DNA of 64,000 nt, from positions 3,212,443-3,276,442 of the forward strand of contig CP070700.1 in the NCBI GenBank assembly GCA_020349865.1. The letters are read 5' to 3'. The DNA is from Desulfobacteraceae bacterium (lineage in GTDB: Bacteria > Desulfobacterota > DSM-4660 > Desulfatiglandales > Desulfatiglandaceae). Below, piece by piece: positions 54,942 through 62,897 of the stretch. Each line of letters begins with the position of its first letter. Position 1 is the stretch's first letter. The position numbers and the translations under genes were made by a program. Below the pieces are notes generated by a model. The model saw only the letters and a list, made by a program, of their open reading frames with translations. It made no database searches and was not told the origin of the DNA.

Positions 54942-55400
54942 ATGATTGGTAAATACTTGAAAGATGGATTTATGGTTGTCGGCGCCCGCCTGATTCTCGG
55001 GGTTGTCTTTATTTTCGCGAGCATCGACAAGATCGCTCACCCGGAGGCCTTTGCCAAGGCTGTCTACAACTATCAGATCCTCCCGGATTTTCTCATCAAC
55101 CTTACGGCGATTATTATTCCGTGGCTGGAGCTGATTTTGGGCCTCTTTTTGATTATCGGGCTGTTTCGGGAAGGAAGCGTGTGCATCGTGACGGTTCTCC
55201 TGGTCGTTTTTTTGGGGGTCATGGTTTTCAACCTGGCGCGGGGTCTGGATATCCATTGCGGTTGCTTCACTACGAGCACGGATGGCACAAACAACACTCC
55301 GATGGCGTGGTATGTTTTCAGGGACGGTCTCTTCCTGCCGCTGGCATTCTACCTGTTCTACCGCACCTTCCGAGGAAAAAGACAAGCAGTAAGAGTTTAA
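54942..55400 (+). CDS. DoxX/MauE-like membrane protein
   Basis: This 152-aa protein has four membrane helices. DIHCGCF at about residue 102 is the CxC pattern typical of MauE/DoxX-like proteins that support periplasmic disulfide formation. It probably cooperates with the DUF1573 and rhodanese proteins encoded upstream. No close terminator separates it from arsR copy 2. Confidence 0.82.
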   Translation: MIGKYLKDGFMVVGARLILGVVFIFASIDKIAHPEAFAKAVYNYQILPDFLINLTAIIIPWLELILGLFLIIGLFREGSVCIVTVLLVVFLGVMVFNLARGLDIHCGCFTTSTDGTNNTPMAWYVFRDGLFLPLAFYLFYRTFRGKRQAVRV

Positions 55401-55557
55401 GATGTTTCGTCTATGATGGGGAGAAAAGGGAGCATTTTCGGGAGGATCGGGGTTCGCCGGAGGTCTTCCTCAATCTTCTCAGAGAAAGGCTCATGCTTGA
55501 ATAACGATTTGGGCGACAACCTATGATTCTGACGATTTCCGATGAGGAATTTATAAT

Positions 55558-55908
55558 ATGAAAGATTTCATAAAAGTTACAAAGGCCCTGTCCGATCCCA
55601 ACCGCGTCAAGATCATCAAGATGCTCCAGCAAAGGGCCATGTTTGTTTACGAGCTTCAGGCCGCGCTAGGTATTGCTCAACCAACAGTATCCAAACACCT
55701 CAAGGTGCTTGAGAATGCTGGCCTTGTCACCTTCCAGAAAGAAGGGACCCGGGTAAGCTATTGTGTGGCGAACGGAACGAGCAGCCCTTACGCCGCAAGC
55801 ATTCTGGGGAACCTCAAACACTGGCTGGAGAATGCGCCTGAAATGACTGAGTTGCAAGCAAGGCTTCCCGATATTCACCGGGCAGCTATTCAAGAACGCG
55901 TCCGTTGA
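55558..55908 (+). CDS. ArsR-family regulator (copy 2)
   Basis: This 116-aa protein is closely similar to copy 1 (KALSDPNRVKIIKMLQ, AQPTVSKHLKVLENAGLV). The CVC of copy 1 is replaced: RAMFVYELQAAL has no cysteine. The only Cys is in VSYCVANG. It therefore probably lost arsenite sensing or responds to another signal. GAGGAA lies upstream of the ATG. It precedes a stretch of decayed genes. Confidence 0.88.
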   Translation: MKDFIKVTKALSDPNRVKIIKMLQQRAMFVYELQAALGIAQPTVSKHLKVLENAGLVTFQKEGTRVSYCVANGTSSPYAASILGNLKHWLENAPEMTELQARLPDIHRAAIQERVR

Positions 55909-55939
55909 CGAATAAGAATCTGTGAATTTGCAGGGGGGC

Positions 55940-56035
55940 ATGATTTCCATGATTCGGTTTTCCGGAGACCCCTATCAAACATTCGGTCTCACACCGGATG
56001 CCACTGAAAAAGAAATCCGGAAGGCGTACCGCTAG
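55940..56035 (+). pseudogene. J-domain (DnaJ-like) N-terminal fragment
   Basis: A 31-codon frame has DPYQTFGLTPDATEKEIRKAYR and then TAG. This is the start of a J domain, without the HPD motif or anything after it. The next bases already belong to a P-type ATPase fragment, so a deletion probably fused the two. Confidence 0.7.
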
Positions 56036-56051
56036 ATTGAATGGCAGGTAA

Positions 56052-56768
56052 ATTTTTGTCGGCAAAAAGGAATTCCTCCTCAATAAAGGGGGCTCCTTTA
56101 ACAGAGATATTGAGGGGAGGATTTCAGATCAAGTGGAACAGGGAAGAACCGCTATCCTTGTGGCGAACGACATGAGGACAGTCGGTTTGATTGCCATTGC
56201 CGATGAGATCCGGCCGGAGACATCCCGGGCCATCGGATCACTGAAAAAGCTCCTGGGCATCCAGGAGATTACCATGCTCACTGGAGACAACCAAAAGGTG
56301 GCCAGGGCGGTTGCAAGGGAGATCGGTGTGGACGATTTTCAGGCCGGACTTCTACCATAACAGAAGCAGGAGTTCGTCAAGAAGTTACAAAGTGAGGGAC
56401 GTATTGTGGGAATGATCGGTGACGGTATTAACGATGCACCGGCTCTGGCCTTGACAGACGTTGGTATCGCCATGGGGGCGGCAGGCACAGACGTGGCTGT
56501 TGAAGCAGCGGATGTTACCCTGATGAATGATGACCTCTCGCGGGTCGTGGAATTTATTATGAATGTCCAGGAATGTGCTTCGTCGTATCAAGTTAAATAT
56601 CTTCTTCTCCATTATATACAACGCAGTGGAGCTTTTCCTGGGCAGTCTAGGGATGCTCACCCTGTCTTGGTGGTGATTTTTCAGGTGGCTGGTTGCACTA
56701 CAGTAGTTATCAGTTCGACACTGCTGTTGTGGTCGAGATCAAATCCCCATGGTTATTCAAACATCTAA
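56052..56768 (+). pseudogene. C-terminal fragment of a heavy-metal P1B-type ATPase
   Basis: The frame has the P-domain end and hinge: ITMLTGDNQKVARAVA, then TAA at 56358-56360, then [24 protein letters not shown]. Metal-binding, phosphorylation (DKTG) and most transmembrane parts are missing. After about 56590 the frame degenerates. The original pump would have exported Zn/Cd/Pb or Cu. Confidence 0.85.
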
Positions 56769-56798
56769 TGACTCTTAAAGGGAATAGATTGGGTGAAA

Positions 56799-56957
56799 AT
56801 GGCAAAAGATCAAAGCACGAACAAACGGGCCAAAGACCTGAGTTATTTTGAAAAGTATCTCTCTATCTGGGTCATCCTCTGTATGGGCCTTACGTTCGCA
56901 CAACATGTCCTAGATTCTAACATGTATAAAAGTGACACCAGAAGGAGGACATTATGA
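56799..56957 (+). pseudogene. N-terminal ACR3 fragment
   Basis: A 52-codon frame has DLSYFEKYLSIWVILCM, the first membrane helix of the ACR3 subfamily also seen at 52849. It ends abruptly in unrelated sequence. Its TGA overlaps the ATG of the next gene (ATGA). A short peptide could still be translated and couple to that gene. Confidence 0.72.
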
Positions 56958-57202
56958 AGATCGAAGTTTTAGGTACAGGCTGTGCAAAATGTGATACAAC
57001 TGAAAAAATTGCGAAAGAGGCCGTTTCAAGAACTGGTGTTGATGCCCGGGTTGTGAAAGTCTCGGACAGGATGGAGATCGCAAAATCGGGCGTGCTCATG
57101 ACACCGGCTCTCCTCATAGACGGCCAGGTGAAGGTCGTGGGCAAGATTCCTGACATTGAGGATGTTATAAGCTGGATCAGTGAAATGAAGGAGGAAGGCT
57201 GA
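56954..57202 (+). CDS. Small thioredoxin-like protein
   Basis: This 82-aa thioredoxin_3-type protein has VLGTGCAKCDTTEKIA (CxxC) and SGVLMTPALLIDGQVKVVGK. It is paralogous to the protein at 49901. AAGGAGG precedes the ATG. It survives intact downstream of three decayed genes, suggesting it is still useful. Confidence 0.87.
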   Translation: MKIEVLGTGCAKCDTTEKIAKEAVSRTGVDARVVKVSDRMEIAKSGVLMTPALLIDGQVKVVGKIPDIEDVISWISEMKEEG

Positions 57203-57413
57203 TCCTTCGTCTTCCTGTAAGGCGAATATCCCCTTAATATTTCTAATAGGGTAGTTCGAATATTTCATAATTTCATAATACCTAGGCCCAAATGTTTAAT
57301 TATTCTCCCCTGGCCAAAAAAAGGATCCCGGGGCGAAAAGAGGGCTTTTTCTGCGGGCATTTGTTCGACAGTGCCACATGGGCACAATCAATTCGGCTGG
57401 AGGAATAAATGAA

Positions 57414-58394
57414 ATGCATCTGGAAGACGTATACATTGAGGGATTTAAGTCCTTTTCTCAGCGCACATCTATGGGCTTCCAGCCCGGTATCGGCGTGATT
57501 ATTGGTAACAACGGCGTGGGGAAATCAAACATTCTGGACGCCATCGTTTGGGCCATGGGCGAAAATGATTTGACCAAACTGCGTTGCCTGGAGCAGCATG
57601 AACTATTTTTTTCGGGCAGCAAGGATTACCCGCCCGCCGACAAGATCCGTGTCGAGTTGAACTTCAAGGAAAGCAAGGAAAAGGAATCACCAGCCATACG
57701 CCTGGTTCGAGAGATGAAAAAGGAGAGTCAAGAAGCCTATTGGGTCCAAGACAATTCCCTTCCCCGAGAAAAGTACCTGCAAGAGCTAGTAAACTTGAAA
57801 CTACCCCACGCTTTGAAGTCCATCATCAGACAGGAACAGATCAATGACATGCTTTTTTTAGACCCCCGGCATCGCTTCCGCTGGGTGGAGGAGCTTCTTT
57901 CAGTGGACACAACGGACAGCTTAAGACAAAAAATCCGTGAAGACATTGATCCACTTTTCCGCCAATACCTGGATTTTCTGTTTCCGCTGGGGCAGGGGAA
58001 GGTAGATGTTTTGGATCAGAATGGTCGACAGGGTCTGGAAATTGAGATTACCTTACCAGGGAACCGGAAGCGCAAATCCCACCAGCTCTCCGGGGGAGAG
58101 AAGTCCGTTACCAGCCTTGCCCTGAAGTTGGCCGTCTTCGAGCAACTGGACAGTCCTTTTTACCTCCTTGACGAAGTGGAACCCTCTCTGGACTATACCA
58201 ATCACAAATCCATGCAGGCCCTTCTCAAGACCCTTGCCCAAAAGAAGCAGCTCATTATGATTACCCACCTGCGCAGCACCATACAACTGGCAAACACGGT
58301 GCACGGTGTGAGGACTCGGTGGGATGGCTCATCTTTCATGAAGTTCTACTTTGTAATGGACGAACGCCTCCTGAGGCTCTATAAATGTTGTTGA
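57414..58394 (+). CDS. SMC-like ATPase lacking the coiled coil (head domain only)
   Basis: This 326-aa protein carries both halves of an SMC/RecN-type head. The start VYIEGFKSFSQRTSM is typical of SMC. Walker A GNNGVGKSN is at 31-39. The ABC signature LSGGEKS is at 225-231, and Walker B FYLLDEVEPSLD at 249-260. The region between the lobes is only about 100 residues, so the long coiled coil and hinge of true SMC (over 1,000 aa) are absent. I start at 57414, where GGAGG is 9 nt upstream. The zinc-ribbon protein encoded 12 bp downstream is the likely partner. Function is unknown to me. Confidence 0.85.
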   Translation: MHLEDVYIEGFKSFSQRTSMGFQPGIGVIIGNNGVGKSNILDAIVWAMGENDLTKLRCLEQHELFFSGSKDYPPADKIRVELNFKESKEKESPAIRLVREMKKESQEAYWVQDNSLPREKYLQELVNLKLPHALKSIIRQEQINDMLFLDPRHRFRWVEELLSVDTTDSLRQKIREDIDPLFRQYLDFLFPLGQGKVDVLDQNGRQGLEIEITLPGNRKRKSHQLSGGEKSVTSLALKLAVFEQLDSPFYLLDEVEPSLDYTNHKSMQALLKTLAQKKQLIMITHLRSTIQLANTVHGVRTRWDGSSFMKFYFVMDERLLRLYKCC

Positions 58395-58406
58395 GGGAGT
58401 AGATCT

Positions 58407-58691
58407 ATGGCTGAATGGGAAGAAATAGAAAGGTTCAGAGACTTGGTCGTGGAACTGGAACTGCCGCGTCATGACTTTGCCCTTTTCGGGGTGAAATGCC
58501 CGTACTGCGGGAAGACGGATAGGATACACAAACTGGAGGAACCCCCCGAGCTACCGGAAGCGCCGACCGAGTATGAACGAATCTGGAACAAATTCAGATC
58601 GAAAGGAGATCTTGTTGTGTGCAAGTTCTGCCGTCAGATCCTGCGCTTGTCCGAGTCAAAGGGAAGCGCTTCCCCACTCACAGAGCTTTAA
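58407..58691 (+). CDS. Zinc-ribbon protein paired with the SMC-like ATPase
   Basis: This 94-aa protein has two CxxC knuckles, KCPYCGK (about 30-35) and VCKFCRQ (about 72-77). They are split by a proline- and glutamate-rich helix region (EEPPELPEAPTEYERIWNK). It starts 12 bp after the ATPase gene and is surely co-transcribed. It could bind DNA, RNA or the ATPase dimer. I recognise no named family. Confidence 0.78.
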   Translation: MAEWEEIERFRDLVVELELPRHDFALFGVKCPYCGKTDRIHKLEEPPELPEAPTEYERIWNKFRSKGDLVVCKFCRQILRLSESKGSASPLTEL

Positions 58692-58772
58692 ATGATGGCT
58701 GATATGTCTGCGTGGTAGCGAAATCAAGTCTATCTTGATCGTTAAATCTATACTGCTTTTTATTGCCGCATT

Positions 58773-58801
58773 GTTGACAAAATCAACCAAATTATTATAA
58801 T
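58773..58801 (+). promoter_or_regulatory. marR promoter with overlapping palindromic operator
   Basis: TTGACA (58774-58779) and TATAAT (58796-58801) are 16 bp apart. The 15-bp palindrome GTTGACAAAATCAAC (58773-58787) covers the -35 box. A second copy of the same palindrome type lies at 59261-59275. Transcription would start only a few bases before the marR ATG at 58811. Confidence 0.8.
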
Positions 58802-58810
58802 AATTAAACT

Positions 58811-59245
58811 ATGCCTTCGGTTTCAGCGAAAGAGCTTTTAACATTTATCCTGGAAATTAAATGGCGATTTGGAACCCACGGCCTTAATGGCCATTGCTGT
58901 GGAAACCTTTCGGAAGCCGAATATCGAGCATTGTGCCTTGCTGCTGGCCAACTTCAATGCTCGATGCAGGAAATTGCCAAAGGGCTCGGATTTACCAAAA
59001 GCGGGGCAAGTCGCTTAATTGACCGGCTCGAAAAAAAAGGTTACACAAAACGCATACGAAGCCTGGATGATGGTCGCGTATGTTGCGTAGAGGTGACACC
59101 GACGGGAAAGAAGCTTATCAATTCATTGGAAGGTGAAAACGAGGCTCGAATTAAGAGGATTTTGTCGAATATCGATCCGGCTATGCAGCAGGTGATCAGT
59201 GCCTCTCTCCAATCTCTAGTTCAGGCAATTAAGAAAGAGACATAA
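58811..59245 (+). CDS. MarR-family regulator with an N-terminal Cys pair
   Basis: This 144-aa winged-helix protein has MQEIAKGLGFTKSGASRLIDRLEKKG as recognition helix and a DDGRVCCVEVTPTG wing. The cysteines HCCG (about 28-31) and VCC in the wing could bind a thiophilic metal(loid). No ribosome-binding site is visible, and the promoter places the transcript start next to the ATG, so translation may be leaderless. It probably represses itself and the permease downstream through the GTTGA-N5-TCAAC sites. Confidence 0.87.
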   Translation: MPSVSAKELLTFILEIKWRFGTHGLNGHCCGNLSEAEYRALCLAAGQLQCSMQEIAKGLGFTKSGASRLIDRLEKKGYTKRIRSLDDGRVCCVEVTPTGKKLINSLEGENEARIKRILSNIDPAMQQVISASLQSLVQAIKKET

Positions 59246-59260
59246 ATTTATTTAATAATG

Positions 59261-59275
59261 GTTGAAATTGTCAAC
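59261..59275. promoter_or_regulatory. Second MarR operator candidate, before the permease gene
   Basis: GTTGAAATTGTCAAC has the same GTTGA-N5-TCAAC form as the palindrome in the marR promoter. It lies 20 bp before the permease ATG, well placed to block transcription. Confidence 0.7.
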
Positions 59276-59295
59276 AGATAATTAGGAAATACTAT

Positions 59296-60180
59296 ATGAA
59301 TTCACTGACCGTTGCGATAAAATTTTTTAGTATTATCATGATAGAACTCGCCCTCCTGTTTCTGGGCATCAGCACCCTCATCGGACTTGTCTTGGCTTAC
59401 ATCTCCGAAGACAAACTTCGGCGCTGGCTTTCACGCAAAGGGATTTTAGGCAACATTATAGGAGCATTAATTGGGGGTTTAACACCTTTTTGCGCTTGTT
59501 CGACAATTCCAATGACCGTGGGATTGCTTAAGGCCAAGGTTCCTTTCGGAGCGGTAATGTCCTTTGTGGTAGCCTCACCAATTCTTAATCCGGTTATTCT
59601 GACGATGATGGCCGCTTTGCTTGGACTGAAAGCTGCCGGAATTTATGCCGTTGTGACCTTTGTTGCAGCCATACTATTCGGAATGATCCTGGAGAAATTC
59701 GGGTTTTATCAGCACGTTAAAAACGTTCGTGTCACAGGCACTCCACATGCCGATGCAAATGCAAAAACGTTTAAAGCAAGATTAAAAACAGCCTTTGTAT
59801 CCGCTTGGTACGATTTTCGTTCCGTACTCGCTTATCTTGCCGTCGGCGTAGCTTTAGGGGCAGCCATTTATGGCTATGTGCCTCAAGATTTCGTAGTCAA
59901 CCTGGCGGGTCCAAAAAATCCAATGGCCATACCAATTGCGGCGCTCATCGGTGTTCCTTTGTACATAAGAGCTGAAACTGCGATTCCGATCGGCCTTGCT
60001 CTTATACATAAAGGGATGAGTGTTGGTGCCGTAATTGCCCTGATAATTGGAGGAGCTGGAATGGCGATCCCGGAAATAAGCATGTTGGCAAGTATTTTTA
60101 GAGGCCGACTCGTGGGAGCACTCGTTTGCGTGGTCTTTTTAACTGCGGTTACAGCAGGCTTGGTATTCAACCTAAGCTGA
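59296..60180 (+). CDS. ArsP-like permease (COG0701), short form
   Basis: This 294-aa protein has about eight membrane segments and the family signature LTPFCACSTIPMTVGLLKA with CAC in the membrane. In the second half it has GVPLYIRAETAIPIGLAL and IGGAGMAIPEISML. It differs from the long form at 47886 and may export another organometal or metal. It lies 50 bp after marR and is probably controlled by it. A small Cys-containing protein follows. Confidence 0.85.
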   Translation: MNSLTVAIKFFSIIMIELALLFLGISTLIGLVLAYISEDKLRRWLSRKGILGNIIGALIGGLTPFCACSTIPMTVGLLKAKVPFGAVMSFVVASPILNPVILTMMAALLGLKAAGIYAVVTFVAAILFGMILEKFGFYQHVKNVRVTGTPHADANAKTFKARLKTAFVSAWYDFRSVLAYLAVGVALGAAIYGYVPQDFVVNLAGPKNPMAIPIAALIGVPLYIRAETAIPIGLALIHKGMSVGAVIALIIGGAGMAIPEISMLASIFRGRLVGALVCVVFLTAVTAGLVFNLS

Positions 60181-60338
60181 AACGGCGGATTGTTATCCCC
60201 CATTTGGCAATGAAGGAAATCTTCATAATGTCATTACAGGCAAATATCAAACCATTCACTGTGCAGTACACCTTGGTGATTTTCAACCTGTTGATACAAA
60301 TACCAATACAATATTAATACAACAAGGAGGATTTTAGA

Positions 60339-60503
60339 ATGGCAAAAGGTAATAAAGATGGATTCTTTAAGCGCCTGCTTGGTGGTAAGAAAAATGGCGA
60401 TTGCTGTTCCGTTAAAATTATAGAAATTAAAGAAGAATCAAAAGATGATAGAGTCAAGCAAAAGCCCCAAGCGGGGGACTGCAAGCAAGTCGAAGAATCG
60501 TAA
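60339..60503 (+). CDS. Small Cys-containing soluble protein
   Basis: This 54-aa protein is very charged: MAKGNKDGFFKRLLGGKKN, then GDCCSVKIIEIKEE and GDCKQVEES. The Cys pair and third Cys could bind a thiophilic metal. It has a strong AAGGAGG site 8 nt before the ATG. It follows the permease gene by 158 bp on the same strand. I suspect a metallochaperone or sequestering peptide; no family is recognised with certainty. Confidence 0.65.
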   Translation: MAKGNKDGFFKRLLGGKKNGDCCSVKIIEIKEESKDDRVKQKPQAGDCKQVEES

Positions 60504-60696
60504 TTAATTCAGGGGCCAGAGAGTTCCCAGACAGCCATACATTCTAAAAGACGATGGATTGTCGAATACACCTATGTTCATAACGGGGATCTCTTACACT
60601 TTCGCTTTTGAAATCTAATGTTCCTGTAATTCCACAACATGTTAAGGGGCACCTTTAGCACATCTATTTATTAAGTATATAAAACTGAGGTATGCT

Positions 60697-61800
60697 ATGA
60701 ATAAAATAGAACGGTTTAAGGCCGTAAGGGAAAGGCGAGCCCCGGACTGCATGCCGGTATGGCCAAGGGTGATGTCTCAGATGATTTTCAGCCAAGGCTG
60801 GCTGCTTCCAGAGGTTACCGGGGTAGAATGGTATGAGGCCGAAAAGATCACCGAAGCGGTAATGGTCAGTATACAATCTATTGGCTACGACGTCGCCATC
60901 CCCACTTACATTGATCATGCATTCGGGGTTCCGCCGCTGGGAGGTGAAATAACGATTCCCCAAAAATTCGGAGTTGCAGCCGGCCCTACGGACAATAAAC
61001 CGGTGCTGGCAAAAGAGGACTGGCCCAGAGTACAAAAACTGCTATCCCGTTTTAACGTCAAAACCACCGACCCGAGGATGAAAGGCGCTCTTGAGGTCAT
61101 AGGGAATGTCTCCGATGAGCTGGGAGATCAGATGCCTCTGGTTACTCACGCCTACGTTGGCAGCGTTGCAGCCATGCACCTGTTCCGACCCAATGAAGCC
61201 ATACTGGAGGATATGTTCGAAGATCCCGAATGGGTAGACGAAATGTGCCGGGTTGCGACGGACTGGACTATGGATTGGATACGAGCTCAGTATGAGGCCG
61301 GCGCCAACAGCGTTACCTTCCTGGCAGAGGTTATGGGTACCCTGATGGTCAGCCCTGATATGGCCGAACGGTTCAATCTGGAGAACATTGCCCGAGTCGC
61401 TGATATGGTAAAAAAGGAGTTCGGCCAGGGGACCTGGTTGCATACGCACGGCAACATGACCAATCCCAAGGCATACGCCTATCTGACCAAATTGGCAACT
61501 CAGGCAGGACTTGAAGGCTTTCATTTCGACGAGATGAATAACCCTCCGGAATGGATCAAAGCGAATGTGATTGAGAAGTTCGGAGTATCGGCTTGCATCA
61601 TCACGGATGGACACAAAATTGTCAAAGGACCGGTTGAAGACATAAAGGCCGACGTAAAAAAGCAAATCGCTTGTATCGGCGATGGGCTGGGCGTCATGAT
61701 GGCACCTAGCTGCCAGCTGCTTCCTGCCACTCCCAACGAGCATTTCAAAGCATGGGTGGATGCCACCCATGAGATTGGTACATACCCTCTTGAATCCTGA
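60697..61800 (+). CDS. URO-D-family corrinoid methyltransferase (copy 4)
   Basis: This 367-aa protein is close to copy 1, including MPVWPRVMSQMIF, VPPLGGEITIPQKFG and the end KAWVDATHEIGTYPL. Its zinc-site residues are in LHTHGNM and APSCQLLPATP. It is the only copy on the plus strand and is remote from corrinoid proteins, but lies between an ArsP-like permease and a TauE/SafE gene. I find no sigma-54 promoter of the standard spacing upstream and no clear TGAAAC-type site, so its regulation may differ. Confidence 0.87.
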   Translation: MNKIERFKAVRERRAPDCMPVWPRVMSQMIFSQGWLLPEVTGVEWYEAEKITEAVMVSIQSIGYDVAIPTYIDHAFGVPPLGGEITIPQKFGVAAGPTDNKPVLAKEDWPRVQKLLSRFNVKTTDPRMKGALEVIGNVSDELGDQMPLVTHAYVGSVAAMHLFRPNEAILEDMFEDPEWVDEMCRVATDWTMDWIRAQYEAGANSVTFLAEVMGTLMVSPDMAERFNLENIARVADMVKKEFGQGTWLHTHGNMTNPKAYAYLTKLATQAGLEGFHFDEMNNPPEWIKANVIEKFGVSACIITDGHKIVKGPVEDIKADVKKQIACIGDGLGVMMAPSCQLLPATPNEHFKAWVDATHEIGTYPLES

Positions 61801-62062
61801 GAGTTGAGCGGGATTCTGAATTACGGTTAAGAAAAACATAACCAGTATAGCATAACTGCTTTTTGTGGAACTCCTTTGTGCGCATATTGCCCCTTTAGTT
61901 TCACAAATGGCCACCTACCGGTCTGGGTTGCACGTGCTCCCTTTTGGATTATCCTTGTTAAAGAATTGTTTATCTCCCGCGTAACCAATTCAGTGGGACG
62001 CTTAGATCGTCTTTCATTTTCTGCTGGGGAACCGGCAGTCATTTATAGAAGGAGAAACTGAC

Positions 62063-62881
62063 ATGTTAACGATTTCAGCCAGTCAATTAATGATCATACT
62101 TCCAGGACTTTTTGCCATCGCGTTCGTTTTTTCCATGTTCGGCAGAGGGGGCGGAGAGTTTATTCTTCCGTTATTAATTACCGTTGTCGCTGCTCCGTTT
62201 TTCCATTTGGCCACCGTCAGCCTGTTTCTTATTTTTTCGCAGGGGACAGTGATGCTGCTTGTGTACGGTACAAAGCACAAGCTGGTGGATTGGACCCTCG
62301 CCTTTTCTCTTGCCATCATTGTGGCCGCTTTTGCTTTTTTGGGAGGATATCTTTCCTTTCATGTCAAGCCAATTTACCTAAAGGGCACCTTTGCCCTGGT
62401 TCTACTGATTTCGGCGTATAAAATCTGGCAGGGCAAAAAGGTGCCGGCCCAAAAAGGTCGCTTAGGTACCTGGCATCGAAAGATGCCGGGTGAGAATGGT
62501 CTGGAATACGATATGAATTTTCTATATATTGTTGCGCCAGTTGGCATCATTGCCTTTGTAGCAGGGATGCTGGGTATATCCGGATGCGGCTTAATAATTC
62601 CGATCTGCATCATTTTGGGAGGTGTTCCTATGAGAGTGGCCATCGGTTCCAACACCATGCTTGTTCTGACTTCGTCCGGCTCCTCGTTCGTTGGTCACAT
62701 AGCAAGGGGGCACTTCCCTCCCTGGCAATACATTGCGATATTTGCTGGCGCGACTATTTGCGGCGCCTTATTAGGGTCTCGCACCCATGTGAAAATATCA
62801 GATGAATATGTAAAGAAAGGCTTTATAACCATTTTGGTTGTGGCGGCAGTTTGGATGGTGGTTAAGATTTATTTGAAATAA
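62063..62881 (+). CDS. TauE/SafE-family membrane transporter (copy 2)
   Basis: This 272-aa protein has eight membrane segments and a two-fold repeat: FGRGGGEFILPLLI in the first half, GMLGISGCGLIIPICIILG in the second. It is a probable anion or organosulfur exporter. GAAGGAG precedes the ATG at 62063. It is 16 bp before the double rhodanese gene, so the pair may move and detoxify sulfite, sulfane sulfur or thiosulfate. Confidence 0.85.
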   Translation: MLTISASQLMIILPGLFAIAFVFSMFGRGGGEFILPLLITVVAAPFFHLATVSLFLIFSQGTVMLLVYGTKHKLVDWTLAFSLAIIVAAFAFLGGYLSFHVKPIYLKGTFALVLLISAYKIWQGKKVPAQKGRLGTWHRKMPGENGLEYDMNFLYIVAPVGIIAFVAGMLGISGCGLIIPICIILGGVPMRVAIGSNTMLVLTSSGSSFVGHIARGHFPPWQYIAIFAGATICGALLGSRTHVKISDEYVKKGFITILVVAAVWMVVKIYLK

Positions 62882-62897
62882 AAGGTTAAATTATTAA

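Noticed and set aside
60640..60662. Possible sigma-54 promoter GGGGCACCTTTAGC upstream of methyltransferase copy 4
   Set aside because: The GG that fits CAC gives 8-nt spacing; the 10-nt reading loses the consensus, and no TGAAAC-type pair is upstream.
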